Below are positions 32,699 through 45,389 of a stretch of DNA of 60,000 bases, piece after piece (positions within the stretch are counted from its first letter, which is position 1; the number at the start of each line of letters is the position of its first letter). The DNA is taken from contig OX485803.1 of NCBI GenBank assembly GCA_950295325.1, forward strand, positions 53,833,554-53,893,553, given 5' to 3'. The translations under genes were made by a program, and so were the position numbers. The notes below the pieces were generated by a model, which saw nothing but the letters and a program-made list of their open reading frames with translations, was not told the DNA's origin and ran no database searches. Source of the stretch: Polytrichum commune. Lineage: Eukaryota; Streptophyta; Polytrichopsida; Polytrichales; Polytrichaceae.

Positions 32699-34925
32699 AT
32701 GGCCAAAAGACAAAGAACAATGAGAGATATGTTCTTGATGAATGAAGGTCATGTAGATGTGTCCAATAAATCATTAACAAATATATCAAACACTAAGAAA
32801 GAGCTGACTCAAGTTGAGGCAGCAAGATTAGCTTGGAAAGATGTTTGGTATTCTCAATTTCATTGGATTGAATTTAATTTAGACCTATGTAGGATTTTTT
32901 GTAAAATTTGTAGAGATAAGCAGGCCAGAAATGTGTTTGCAAGAGCTGGTTCAGTAAATATTAAGGTTTCAGCCTTTTAAAACCATAACATGTTTGTAGA
33001 ACACAAAATATTAGAATGGACTATTAATCAAGGTGAAAAAATGATGAAAAAATTTGTTGAAAAAACCGTTAGAGCATGTAATGATGCTCTAATCACTTTG
33101 TTTAGGTCAGCCTATTTCTTAGCTAAGGAGACAATCCCTTTAACAAAGTTTCCATATCTTTGTAAGTTGTTTTTGAGATCTAAGTCCAATAATACTGAAA
33201 GTCTTTACCATGATGAAAAGTCTTGTACTGAAATGGTGTTCTGTATTTCAAATGTAATTCAGAAAAAAAACCTGGATATAAATAGAGATTCAATTTTTTT
33301 GAAATTAATGATTAATGATTAATGATTAATGAGTCAACTGATGTGAGTGTGACTGATCATGTTGTAGTATTTGTCACATTTGTAGAGGATGGACTGCCTG
33401 TTAGCATTTTTTTGGATTTGCTTGAGATTGCAAATGGCAAAAAAAATGTTGAAGAAAATTTTCAGAAGTTGTTGAAATCTGTGACGGAGTGGGATTTAGA
33501 TCTTAGTAAGTGTGTTACTTTTGGATCTGATGGCTGCTCTACAATGGTAGAAAGTAAGAATAATGTAGCAACTAGACTTAAAGATGATAGTCCCTTTGTT
33601 ATTTCAGTTCATTGTATTGCTCATAGGACCAATTTGGCTCTTTGCAAGCTGCTGAATCCAGTGAATGTAAGATTGTATCTTCTGAAATTGACAAGACTAT
33701 CAACTTATTGGCTGCTTATTTCAAAAAGTCAGGCAAGAAAAAAACCATTATTCATGCTATTCAGAAGAAGTTAAATGATGCCCAAAAAATATTGAAAGTG
33801 TTTCACAAGATTAGCTGATTATCTAGGTTTGAAGCAATCAACATCTTGTGTGATTATCTAGAATCAGTCCTGATTTTCTTCAGGGATGTGTCAAAGGAGA
33901 AAGGTGATGGTACAATCCTTTTGTTGTGTGAGAAATTGAGGTCCTTTAAATTCATTTATATTTTGTATTTCTTAGCTGATTTGCTTCATGGTTTGTCTAT
34001 CTTATGTAAGATTTTTCAGCACAAGTATGTGGATGTAACAACACTTGGCTCAATTATGAGGATTGAAATTGAAAGTATTCGTATGTTGTATATTAAGGAG
34101 AATACTGATCTGAATGAATGTACGTTTAATGAAAATACAAGTTATCATGTCATTCCAAGTTTTGGCCCCCTTAATAGATACCTCATGAGGTTGTCAAGTA
34201 AAATTAGGGGGGCCAAATTCCATTATGTAGACATGATCAGAAATAAGATATGAGTTGATTTAGAAAAAATTCTTGTTTTTCAAAAAGTATATGTTGAAGC
34301 TGTGTGTAGGGCTTTAGAGGCTAGGTTTAATGACAATGATATTATTTCTGCTTTTAGTGTTTTAAATCCTTCTAACATACCTTCAAAGAGGGTTGGATTA
34401 AATTCATGGGGTGTCACAGAGTTAGAGCTTCTTTTGAAGCGATATGGTGTGCAAAAATACTTGGAGGGTAAAATTTTCTCTCTCCTTGTTGTTTCAAATG
34501 CATATAGAAAATAATTTTTTAATTTCAAATTGCAAGCTAGTTTGGATTGGAATAATAAAACCTTCAAGGACCTTTGGGCTATGGTAACTTGGAATGAACG
34601 TTTGCAAGTGAAATATGCCAATATTCTTTTGCTAGCTGAGATAGCAAGATGCCAGTGTGTGAGTACAACAATTTGTCAGAGGGTTTTTTTAATCCAAAAT
34701 GTCATTAAAACAAAACAAAATAATAGGTTAGGTACAAAACACCTTGATGTTGTCTTGAGGGTTGCTTTGGAAGGGCCGCAAGATGATTATGATTATATTT
34801 TGGTTGAGGCCATGAAGTTGTGGAGAAATAGTGCAAAATGGATGTATTTGTATTCATACCCTCAAAAATATCTTACTGGTCACTCTTCTCAAATTGGTGG
34901 AAATGATGATTTACATGATTTCTGA
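32699..34925 (+). pseudogene. Decayed hAT-superfamily transposase
   Basis: From ATG at 32699 (MAKRQRTMRDMF). A BED/TTF-like zinc-finger part FCKICRDKQARN is followed by KVSAF, a stop, then NH, as expected when a Gln codon became TAA. The RNase H-like core includes ESTDVSVTDHVVVFVTFVED and VTFGSDGCSTMVE with VHCIAHRTNLAL. The C-terminus carries YANILLLAEIARCQCVSTT..QRVF..QNVIKTKQNNRLG, the hAT dimerisation region of the ZNF862/KIAA1586-like group. Five or more frame breaks are spread over the length (stops near 32978, 33320, 33775, 34251 and 34512). I did not find convincing terminal inverted repeats or the 8-bp target duplication. Confidence 0.85.
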
Positions 34926-35021
34926 TGTTGCATTTCATATTTTTTCTTGAAAGTTATATTTTGCAATTTTTTGTTGAATTTTTTTAATCAAATCTTACTT
35001 CATCGAAATTGATGAAGGGGA

Positions 35022-35075
35022 ATCCTTGGCCTTCAATTGGGAAGGGTTAGGCCAGGTTCAAATCCTGCCAAGGAT
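35022..35075 (+). repeat. tRNA-like hairpin with a polymerase III B-box
   Basis: ATCCTTGGC (35022-35030) pairs perfectly with GCCAAGGAT (35067-35075). Just inside the 3' arm CAGGTTCAAATCCTG forms a T-arm and matches the B-box GGTTCRANNCC. The D- and anticodon arms are shrunken, so at 54 nt this is not a functional tRNA. It may be the head of a tRNA-derived SINE. Confidence 0.5.
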
Positions 35076-37380
35076 GATTTTGAATTTTTACTGTTGCTGA
35101 TTTTAATTTTTTTACAACAACTGATTCAAAATTGTGTATGCCAGTTTTTTAGCTGATTGGTTTAGAAACATTAAAGAAATATAACCGAAATGATTTTTTT
35201 TTCAAAGGTTATGAACTGAATGGTTTACATAAATTGCAATCACAACCGAATGACCATAAAAAATTACCGAATGCATGTTGACAAACCAGACAAAATTACC
35301 TACTTTGCCTGGAATCTTCCCGAACTGTGTAGCTAACCTATAAGGAATGATGCCTTCTACCTCTAATCCTCTTGCCTTTTCAGACTCCTTGATAAGAGTG
35401 CAATGTTAGCAATACTTAGTTGAATCCTAACACATAAGGTTCCTAGCATGGCTAACTACATATACTTCATTAGAACCATGTCAACTACCTGACAACCTTG
35501 AACTTAACATGCATGCACTCATAGGAAAAAAATCCAACAACATCCTCATTCCTTTATTCAAAATGTAACCACTTCAAAAAAAACCTTCCCAACATTTAAT
35601 CACCTTTAATAATGTTCACTTCACACATAAGTATTTTTTTTCCTATTCTTATCTCAACTTCCTACTTCTAGTTTTAACCAAACCTTCAACATTGGTTCTT
35701 TTTCACTAATATCTTATCCTTTATCCTGTGACACCCATGCACGTCATTTAGATTAACACAACTGATTAATGGGAGGAGTGGGCGCTCAACAAGGAGATTT
35801 TGTTGGGTGTTTGGAAGAGAGATTATGAACAACCAGTAATTTGATTCTCCGATAATTTCTTGCAACTCTTGCATTTAGGGTATGTTTGTTGTTTGTATTT
35901 GTTTTTATTGGTGATGGATATGGTGGGAATGAATTTTGGGATTTAAGGGAGGGTTTTGGGTAATAGTGGGAGAGGGTGTGGGTGGTGCTTGAGGTGTTGG
36001 GAGAAATTTGGATATTTTAGGGGTGAGTGTTGCCAAATGTGAGTTGAGTGAATATGTGTTTGTCTTGATTGCCATAGTTGCCGAGTGTTGCAACAAAAGG
36101 GGGTGGGGGGCTTGGCATGCAAAGGGGGTATTGGGGTTTTGCCCACAACAAAGTTATCTACTCACTTAGGGTTAGTTTGGGATTGAAGGCTTGACCGTGT
36201 TGGTGTTTGGTGTCTCTACAAAGGAGGATGCTCTAACAAACAATTTTGGGATCCTATGTGGGGTGGAAGGCAAATAAGTAGGGAGGAGTGGGGTTCAACA
36301 TTTTTGTTTTTGTTGTTGTTGGGGAGATTGTAGGGTACCAACATGCATTTCTTATTTGCAACATCGGTTGTCTTTTGGTGCATGTTGTCATTGTTATGGT
36401 TTTCTTGCGTTATTCTTGATTGTTGTCATACTTTCTTGGAGTGGAGCCAAGAGGGCCATTATTGATTTTTTTTTGTTGTGTGTGTGTTGTAGGTGTAATT
36501 ATTGTGATTTTTCTTTTCTTTCTAATTAATTTTCCTTTCTCAATGTACCAAGTTAGGGTTAGGTGCAGGGTCATATCTTGTGCTACAACTATTTGGAGGG
36601 GGCATGTTATTCAATTCATGTGGTTCCACTATGGGGATAGGGTGGGAGATTTTGTCTCTGTGTATTTTGTTGGTTTTCTCATTATGTTCCATTGTTGATG
36701 TTGTCATTGTACCATTAAGGTTTAGCAATGTGGTTATGAATTTAGATGGGGCCAAATTCTTTCTCTGGGGGGGTTGGTTCTTGGCTTAGGGTTGGTAGAC
36801 ATGGAAGGGTTGTTGTTTAATGATTTTGAGAGGGAGATAGATACATAGTTTGGGGGACATGCATTATCAAGGATTTGGAGGAAACTCAAAGGCCCACAAA
36901 TGATGTCTACAAATCACATGCACCGATTGCCAAGTCATAATTGGCTGAGGAGGTTATTGCATGATGGGTGTGCAGTATGTGATGCTCATTAATACCGCAC
37001 GGAGTTGGCGCCCTTACCATTGCACCAACATGGTGTATGCCTTCTATAGCTTGCAGGATACCAACAAAGAAATTGATGTCATGCAATTACAAATGTTGGA
37101 TGCATCATTTGCCACCCTCTAGCAAAGAACACCCACTTGTTTGGTAGCAGCTTCATCAACACTTCTTGGCATAGCACAACCCTGTCCAAAATAAGATTGG
37201 TGCAATATAACCCTACACATGGCTCCACTTCCATGACATCATGGAGTGCTTAAGAGGGAACAAGTCATGCTACTCCAACCATGACCCCCCTTGAGTACAC
37301 TTCAGTGAAGACCTTGTGTTTTATATTGCCAAAGTGTACAAGGCTCTGCATATAATAGAGAAGATATGGTTGTGGAACCT
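35076..37380. other. Intergenic, no supported gene
   Basis: AT-rich with T-runs. A G-rich stretch at 35940-36140 and a block of phenylalanine-rich chance frames at 36420-36790 show no recognisable protein. From about 36880 on, short pieces may already belong to the hAT fragment that follows. Confidence 0.45.
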
Positions 37381-37399
37381 AGTCATGGGCTGCAAACCT

Positions 37400-37830
37400 G
37401 AATTAAATTTCCCACTCGGAAGGCCTTGGTTTTGGAACACATCCTTGCAGTGCTTGAGAGAATGATGGAAACTTGTGTGCAACTAGCCATTGCCAACTGC
37501 ACCACCACAAACATCACCTTAGCAATTGATTTGTGGATGAGCATGTTCAACTTTGACACATTTTGCATGGTGGTGAACTTCATTGAAGATTCATTTTTGG
37601 ACACCACGACACATCATAGTAGGATTTTTGAGGGTGTGGGCATGGCATGTTGAACCCTTGTTGAAATTGTGAAACCCTTGCTTAATTTTTTTGGATTGAC
37701 TAACAAATTTTTGGTGTATGTGAAGGATGAGGGAGCAAATATGAACACCCTTGTTGCGGCATTGAGGTTGGTTGTCTCATGTAGGCGTTTGCAACTTGAT
37801 CACTGTCCACGTGGAAATTCAAATGAGAAA
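37400..37830 (+). pseudogene. Second hAT-type transposase fragment
   Basis: The frame reads TTTNITLAIDLWMSMFNFDT, FCMVVNFIEDSF, IFEGVGMAC, a stop, TLVEIVKPLLNFFGLTNKFL, then VYVKDEGANMNTLVAALRLV and VSC. The pattern (D-W/L-W start, HV..G-type spacer, lost to IFEGV; KPLL..F; VKDEGANL.TL) is the RNase H-like core of hAT transposases, a different group from the 32.7-34.9 kb copy. One internal stop is present and both ends are missing. Confidence 0.6.
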
Positions 37831-38204
37831 CAAGTACGTATGTGAAGGTATGGGTGAGGTAGAAGATAGAATGATATGATATTGACATCATCAAATGGAT
37901 GATAGGATGAGATCCAATTTGGATGAAACTTTTTGCATGAGATTCCCATCTAAATTGTGAACCTTTGAGGCTTGAAAATTTCATGTTTGCACCAAATGTG
38001 TTTTTTGAGAGCCTTTGCAATGTGTAGCGCTCTATTCTACATCCAATCTTACATAATATTTTTTAGGTAACTTCAAAAACTCCAATTATCAATCCCAATG
38101 ATGGATATTTGAAACATAAAATAAAATAAATCCTTGCAATTTTTCATGGCTATCCAATTACATATGAGTGTTGTTTTCTTATTTGATACATATCCTAGTG
38201 TATC

Positions 38205-38315
38205 ATGAGGTTTAGTCCAAATCCAATGGAATTTGGGGCGTTGGATGCCTTTGAAAATTTCCACAAAGTTGAGGTTTAGTCCAAATCCAATGAAATTTGC
38301 GGCGTTGGATGCAAA
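38205..38315. repeat. Two direct repeats of about 60 bp
   Basis: GAGGTTTAGTCCAAATCCAA followed by TG.AATTTG.GGCGTTGGATGC occurs at about 38207 and again at about 38272. Confidence 0.85.
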
Positions 38316-38544
38316 AAAAAAAATCTCATTAATTTTGACAGAAATTTACCTCCATCTCAGAAAGTCAAAGGTCTTATTCAAAACAAAATCCATAAAAAAT
38401 TGGTCATTTTGGGTCTCTCAAGGATTTAGGGTTTAAACATTATAAAATGTCAAAAGCAGTGGAAAACTCCCTACCAAAACACAAGTTTTTGAAAGACTTC
38501 AAGGATGACTCTATTGGGAGCCAAGTTGATCACCTCCCAAATAC

Positions 38545-39485
38545 ATATTTGATATCTCAGCTCATACCCATTGAGAATCTATAGAAAAGCCTATCAATGC
38601 ACATCCTCCGGTATCGTTCTTGATACCCATTGAGAACCAATATACTATGGTCCACCAATATACAATTAGGGGCGCTTCACACTATGGCCGAAGGTCGAGA
38701 GGCCGTCAATTTCCACCAATCAAATTGCAAGTAACCAAGAGTTCGGCCTCTCGAGCCTTCACACTATGGCCAAACTCCAAAGGCCATCGCAATTTAAAAT
38801 GATTACTTTTTGAAGAAGGCAACGGACTCTCGAAGGAAGTTTGGGTCGGACGGGAATGGAAACCCAAACTATGGTCGACAGGCTGTCGGTTTTTTTTCAT
38901 TAAAAAATCAATCATTGACAAGATCTTGGCCGTTAGATTGAAGGGGCTATTTTGAGCAAGGAATAAAGTGGAATGCTCCCTTGGGTTTGGACTTTGGGCT
39001 TGGCCTTTGGCGGCTTCACACTATGACCGTCCAAGTTGAGAAGCCATGGGAGTTCATGGCCAAAGGTTTGGACTTTGGACTTGGCCTTTGGAGGCTTCAC
39101 ACTATGCCCGGCCGAAGGCTCCACTTACTGCATTTTATTGGCTATTTTCAGCTCATTTCTTTGGACTCTCAACAAAGTTTGGCCACTCAATCCCACGGCC
39201 TCTCGACTTGGACGGCCATAGTGTGAAGTGGCCCTTACCCTACTTGATTCCCGTGGAGAACCTAAATACCAGTCCGAGAATGTACATGCTAGTATCCAGC
39301 TTGATACCCGTCAAGAACCCATCCCAGTGCCATACTCGATACCCATCGAGAGCCTATGATATAGCAGTCCATCAGTGTATATCTTGGTACCCTACTTTAT
39401 ACCCACTGAGACCCCATATACCAGTCCATGAATGCACAGCTTAATACCCTACTTGATACCCGTCGAAATGTTCATACTATGTCAT
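38545..39485. repeat. Minisatellite of roughly 70-80 bp units, split by a MITE
   Basis: Units contain TTGATACCC.T.GAGAACC, TATACCAGTCCA..AATG.AC and GGTACC-type blocks. About two units lie left of the MITE (38545-38665) and about four right of it (39238-39485). The array reads through once the MITE is removed. Confidence 0.7.
38666..39237. mobile_element. 566-bp PIF/Harbinger-like MITE with TTA target duplication
   Basis: The element is 38669-39234. The left end GGGGCGCTTCACACTATGGC and the right end read on the other strand, GGGCCACTTCACACTATGGC, differ at two positions, and the match resumes with TCGAGAGGCCGT for a terminal repeat near 38-40 bp. TTA flanks both ends (38666-38668, 39235-39237), the 3-bp TWA duplication typical of PIF/Harbinger. 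Inside, the end motif CTTCACACTATG recurs at about 38758, 39014 and 39096, and about 80 bp is tandemly repeated around 38985-39110. There is no transposase. Confidence 0.85.
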
Positions 39486-41559
39486 TGTTGGTTGATACCC
39501 GCCAATTTTGATAACGCCGGACCTGCAGATTTAGCCATGACGTTGCTGCCCTGGCCATAGCCATAAGTTACACAGAGCTAAGTTAAGTTAGATCCGAGCT
39601 TTTCCTTAGCCTCCATCTTCCGATGAACATATTTTTCAGTTACTTTCTCTTCACCATGATTGTATTCTTGTGTAAAATCTGCTATGGAGATTTTAGGATC
39701 GATCTTCAGTTGAATGGGTACAACACTCTTAGCAGTGCTCTCTTCCACTCCTTAAGGCAGGTTTCTTGTGATGCTCTCTTCCTGCCATTTGTGCATTCCG
39801 AAGACTAAACTTACTATGAGCAGGAAGGATGTCAGAGTCTATGAATTTCATTGTTCAGGAGGAACACGAAGTTGCAATGGCCATGTCCGCATGAATGGCC
39901 ATCACTCTATGATGCAACACTTTGGTAGTACTCTTCCATTTGCTCCTAAGGCAGTTTTCTTGTGATGTGCTGGAGTCTGCCTCGTGTACATTATCACAAA
40001 GACTTTCTATCATAAGGAATATCAGATTCTGAAGTTACATTAAATAGTCCTATTAGTATGGGCCACGCTAATTTTCTAGTCAGGGTGGGAATAACGTGGA
40101 TCCAAGACCCGAAATCTTCCATAAGTTTTCATGAAGACTTCCAACCAGCACATTGAATATTAGTTATAGGACAAAAGTAGAAAAAATAAAATAGTCACCC
40201 AAATCAATTTTTTAGGGAAGAAATTAATGTGGTGACCACGCTAAGGTTGAAAATTAATGTGACCAGGTGGAGAAGTCTGAGAGAACATAAGTTTCAATGT
40301 CGAAGACAATTCTCCAGCCGTAGGCTTGGTACATCATGAAACTAAAGGCAATACCCTGGTGAGGTTGCCATGACTAGCTTTTGTTTGAAGAAAGTTGCAT
40401 CTAGGTATTTGACTCCATTGAATATATGCCTGCAATTAAGCTTAACAAATGTCTTCATTGTTGTATGTGGGTGATGGAATTCCAACAGTAGTGCACTTCT
40501 GTTCTCATGCATGTGGTGGTCCAGAATATGGTGATACATGTTTTGCTTCCACCAGGGCGATGCGAGATTGAACAAGAAAGTTGTGGTTGCCGAAAGGAAG
40601 ATCATGTTAAAAACACAAACATTGTTTTGACCTCAAGGTCTGCATTGCTCATCCCTAGATACCGTTGCAGCAGTGACCCTTGTTTGTCAATAAGTAATCA
40701 TTAATTCAAGAACTATGAAAGCATCTAAACTCATGAAGCCATGAAGATGAATCTTGGAAAATTAAATCTTTCATGTAGGAGCAACAAGTTAAATGCAATG
40801 CCATGTTGTCACCTGCTGCATATTTTCAAATTTTCAAATTTGAACTTGGGATGAAAATTTTGGATCTTTTTAAGTAAGCCTAATGGTATGCATCCATCCA
40901 AATAGCTAATAAATGATTAAGTATTTTTTCACCCCAGTGATGACCCTCCCTCATTCCCACGGCATTGTTGTGATTCAATGAAGCTTATTGACCACGGATA
41001 CACTTGATGCAACTCAAAGTAGAAGCTGGTAACAATGGCATGCCTTTCACAGACCTTGACCATGAGGTCATGTAGGGATCCTAAAGCATCCAACGTTCTC
41101 CTTTCTGAGTTAAGTGTTTATGAACCGGATCATGAAGTAAACTTAGACCTCTTTAAGGATTGCATTTATTGTAAATCTGAATTTAATTTTAAGATGGCAG
41201 ATTTTGAATGCTCTGGGGGTGGTGGTGGGTACCAGATTCAGTGAGCAACTGAAAGTTTAGTGGCTTCAAGTAATCGTAGTTTCACATTGGACAGTTGCAG
41301 AGGAGGCAAACTTTGTTTATCAGGTTCTTCCATGTCAATGTGCTGCGAGATTTTGATGGGAGACAGTTCCCTTTTGAAGTCCATCAAGACTTTGAGTATG
41401 GGATAAGTCCTCACCAGATTAGGATCCACCTTGATAGCATACATTGAGCCTGAGACGAAGAGAATTTTGGAGGGTTTGTGATGCAGTTTTTGTGATGCTA
41501 AGAATATAGACACCATTCTAGTATGATGATATGATGCATTGTTTAATTAGAGAGAGAAT

Positions 41560-41735
41560 CTCCACTTTCACTTCTTATAGCTTTTCAATCTCAACTCTGA
41601 TTCTGAAACTTGAAAAGATAATCTTTATGAACTGCAATTGGTAACTGAATGACACAAATCCCAATCTGATGATCCAACGGCCCAATTGTATGTGGAGTTG
41701 GAAATGCCCGCAATATTGCCACATACCTTGCCTTT
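41560..41735 (+). repeat. Dispersed repeat R1, copy 2
   Basis: Matches the block order described for 16640-16830, ending in GTGGAGTTGGAAATGCCCGC, AATATTGCCACATACCTT. Confidence 0.65.
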
Positions 41736-42134
41736 AGTGACATAGGTATTCAGGAACATAATCTTCATGTATGTGAGATGATGAAGCCCTGCTGTGCCTC
41801 TCAATGTCTAAGTGTCTTTTATTATTCGGCATAGTTTATGTGCTATTTAAATTTTGCAGATTAAGCTCCTTGTGGAGACTTACCAAATCTACTTCGTCTT
41901 AAGAGTGGTACAAGTTTTCAATGGAAGTACATTGCAGATGGTAAATACTAAGGTATGAGGACCTTATGTGCTCACTCTTGGTTAATTGGACACCTATAGT
42001 TGAGTTGTCTATGACAAGGTCTGTAGTAAGAATGGACATCAAAAGATACAAGTTGCGATGAGATTGGAGTATGTGTTAATCATCCTTGTTTAATTGTTAA
42101 CACAATTGAGAGGGACTATTTGAACACTTAAAGA

Positions 42135-42320
42135 GAATAAAATCTCTACTTTGACCACTTATAACTTTTGCCTCTTAGCTCCAATGCCTACACATTGAAA
42201 TAATATTTTTTGTTATTTGCAATTTGCTAATTGGACTTAACAATTTTGCAATCAGATCCCACAACCAAAACTGTCTGTGGAGTTGGAAGTGCCCACAATA
42301 GCACCACATACTTTAGCATA
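42135..42320 (+). repeat. Dispersed repeat R1, copy 3
   Basis: Matches copy 2 over its length, including CTTATAACTTTTGCCTCTTA-type start and GTGGAGTTGGAAGTGCCCAC, AATAGCACCACATACTTT end. Only about 400 bp separate it from copy 2, and both are in direct orientation. Confidence 0.65.
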
Positions 42321-43512
42321 CACAACTAACGAATGAATATGCTCAATTGGAATTCACTTCTTCCTCTGTAACATTAGGAGCTACATCTAGGGTTAGGATC
42401 CAAATTCTCCAGTATCTCTTAGAAATAAAGTCTAGCTATATACTATGCTCACATATACATTCAAGATTATGGGTTCCATTCATGATTGGGGTATTATTTT
42501 TGGGACTAAGGAACCAAGGACTATGTCGCATTGGATCTTGACGTTTTATTACAATTATTATTATTTAATTTATTTAATAAAATAGATAAGTAGATAGGTA
42601 ATAGGATTTATCAAGAAATATATTATTTATTATTAAATAATATCCAATAATAGATAAATCCTTTATGAAATGAGTAGATAGGTCATAGGACTTGTTTGGG
42701 CCACATCAATAACAATTTCATTATTGAAGTGTACATCATAGGTGAATTATGTCTTGTATTCCATCCTAGTACCTTGGTGTAAGTGTCAAGTGTTCATATA
42801 TATTTTTTATTATATCCAATTCTATTTCTAAATGTTCTTTTTTCATGTAGCCATGTTATTGTGTAATGTGGCCCATGTTTTGGTTTCATACATAAAACTA
42901 TACAAGTGGTGTGCAATACATCTTTAATTTTGTTGGTACACCATTGAATGATAATTGTGGGGAAATAAAATTGGGATCATTTCAATTAATTTTTGTTGTC
43001 CTTTTCATTCCTTAATCCTAAGGTCAACAACTCTGACAACAACCGTAAATAACAATTAAGGAATCAAAATGATATCTTAGATAACCCTAATCCTTGTAAA
43101 TTAACTTTGTCAATGTATTGATTATGGAATATTAAATGTAGATATGATCCAAAATATGCTCCACAATACAAATCTAAGCACACCAACTATGTAAAGTTAT
43201 CTACTTTAGTTCATTTTCGTTGGACACTCATTCTTAGCACCCCAATCGTGAATGGCCCTATGTATTTGAATTTGTGCAAGACTTAATGTTAATCTCTCTA
43301 TGAAAATAAACATTGTGTTTCCTTCCTACCCATTGAATCTCTTCTCTTTCTTATCTATTTTATAAGTTTCTAAAATAATCAAACTCACATATATATACCA
43401 CATATTTAAACAACAATAGACATTGTTGTGAAGATGTGTTTTTGATTTTATCTTAAATCCTATAGATTGGTTTGTCTTTCATTGAAGATTAAAATCATGC
43501 TTTCAAGACCAA

Positions 43513-44490
43513 TACAGTCAAGACTCTATAAGTGTTACCCCTATAAGCCTTATAATTTCATATATGTTAAGAAAATTTTACTCCCCTACAAAAACACAAT
43601 TGGTAAGACTAGTGAGTGTTATGTGTTAAGTGTTATAACATGCTCTACTCCCTTCTTTGTTTATTACACCTTTATAAGTGTTAATTTTGAGAAAATCAAG
43701 GTAATAATATATGAGAGCATACATTTTAAATATGTAATTACATTTATCCCATATTCTTTGCGAACAATTCAAAATTGCTGGAGGCACATGGGTGTTTTTT
43801 TTATCTCTATTGAGAGGGAGATAGAGGAAGCTAGGCACTTGGTAGAGGTTGATGAAGTTGCTACTCTACTTGATCAACAACGTTGTTGTGATATGATAGT
43901 GAGATGGGTGACATGATGTATGCTCATGAATACCTCGATTATGAGATGGAGTTTAATTTAAACAACCCCTATCAACCTACCGATGAGAAGTGTTTGGATA
44001 TGTATTCCTCAGAACATTAAGAAATTGATGTTGATGAGGTTATGGTTGATGTGGTAGAAGAAGTTGTAGGATTTAGTGTTGCTGAGCGTTCTCTAGAGAC
44101 TTTGAAGAAATACTTTGAACAAAGACCAAATGATGCCCTATCACACATCAAGAGCGTTCAAGGACTCTAGAAGAAAGTTTCATCTCATCATTTGGAAGCT
44201 TCTCGTCATACTACTATAGACTCTTTCTTTCGCTTCATTTAGTTGAAAGAATCTCGTCAAGTTATTACTATATAGATTATTTCTTTCAAATAGTTTAGTT
44301 GGATTATGTATTATCATTTGTACTTTTATTTTTTATTTTTATAAAACGTTATTTTCAGAAATTTTAAGTGTTATTCCTATAAATGTTATTAATCATCGGT
44401 ATGAATTCTATAAGTGTTGCTTGTTATAATTCTATATATGTTATTTTTTTGCTACTCCCGACCTGTAACATTTATAGAGTCTTGACTGTA
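43513..44490 (+). mobile_element. Internally deleted Tigger/pogo-type element, 974 bp, with TA duplication
   Basis: The ends are CAGTCAAGACTCTATAAGTG from 43515 and its inverted partner ending at 44488, with one mismatch in about 25 bp. CAGT termini and flanking TA (43513-43514, 44489-44490) are hallmarks of pogo/Tigger elements. Near both ends short motifs of the type TATAAGTGTTA recur several times in both orientations. The middle keeps pieces of the transposase C-terminus (separate entry). Confidence 0.9.
43785..44240 (+). pseudogene. Transposase C-terminal remnant (Tigger/jerky-like)
   Basis: Pieces in shifting frames include EREIEEARHLVEVDEVATLL, then MYSSEH, a stop, EIDVDEV, then AERSLETLKKYFEQRPNDAL with a downstream TTIDSFFRF just before a stop. 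An acidic stretch, an ALE..K.YFEQ helix and a terminal T.IDSFF motif are the usual tail of Tigger-type transposases. The DDE core is deleted. Confidence 0.65.
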
Positions 44491-45389
44491 TCTTTTATGT
44501 ATTTTATTATTATAACACTGTCATGGTGAATTATAAATGGCAAACCACGTAGTACTATGTTTGGGATCTCCCTTTACAGTTTTGGAAGCTTTTCATTAAT
44601 ATATTCTATATACTCTTTACCATTCCACTATAAACCGCACAAGACGTTGTGCATTTGACCTTGATGTTTTACTGGAATCTTCAAGGAATAATAGCTGTAC
44701 ATATAATCAAAAGCACAAAGTTGGTGTATGCGTGTGGCCGGTGTGTGCATATGTATATTTATATTATTTGGATATGTGTGTGTTTGCAATATTTTCTGTA
44801 GCTAGCTAGAGTCTCTAGAGACATGTTGAGAATCTAGTTTTGATTTGATTGACTTTTACGTCATCTTTTTAAGAAATCACAGATGGTACATAAATCAGGT
44901 GTGCCACGTGTGCACAACGTTGTACATTATTATAGAATTGTAATCAAATGAGTTTATTGATATTTAAGTATTTTTGGACAAACCACTTGTCCAAAAATAA
45001 TAAGGGATATTTTGTGGGGGCAGAAATATCAAACAACAACAACAAAAGCAACAACACAATAGTCACAACTTTGAATGTTTGTTTTCCATGTTTGCCACCA
45101 TCAGATTTGTGTAGTTTTGTGATCTAGTATATGTCATATTGGAGGTTTTAATTGTCCAACATTCATGCATAAATCCAAATATACATGAATCCTAGTTCAA
45201 AGTCAACAATAACCCATTCCTCATGGTGTTTTTCTCTTTATTGATAAGAAGATGCATATTCTAGGAGGTGATTGTTGGGTTACTTATTGTTGGGCGCACA
45301 CACGAAGACATAGATGGGTTCTTTGGGAATTCTCTACGAAATTATGCCGTATGGACATTTACGTCTTTTCAGACTTGATGAAGACATTC
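44491..45389. other. Intergenic, no supported gene
   Basis: AT-rich DNA with a G-box-like CCACGTGTGC at about 44902. No coding evidence. Confidence 0.4.

Larger units (their letters stand above)
39486..43512. other. Intergenic with repeats, no supported gene
   Basis: A segment near 39721-39787 (CAACACT...AGTGCTCTTCCA...CCT.AAGGCAG.TTTCTTGTGATG) is repeated at 39918-39984. Open frames are short and not recognised. An AT-rich imperfect hairpin lies at 42603-42662, with AGGATTTATC and GATAAATCCT arms and ATATTATTT/AAATAATAT inside. Confidence 0.45.

Noticed and set aside
41035-41244. RDPKASNVLLSE and KMADFE, reminiscent of a protein kinase catalytic loop and DFG region
   Set aside because: Spacing between the two is too long, the DFG Gly is absent, and no other kinase subdomain is present; probably chance.
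43467-43916. A 149-codon open frame spanning the left end of the Tigger-type element
   Set aside because: It starts outside the element and crosses its terminal repeat; only its last part matches transposase tail sequence.
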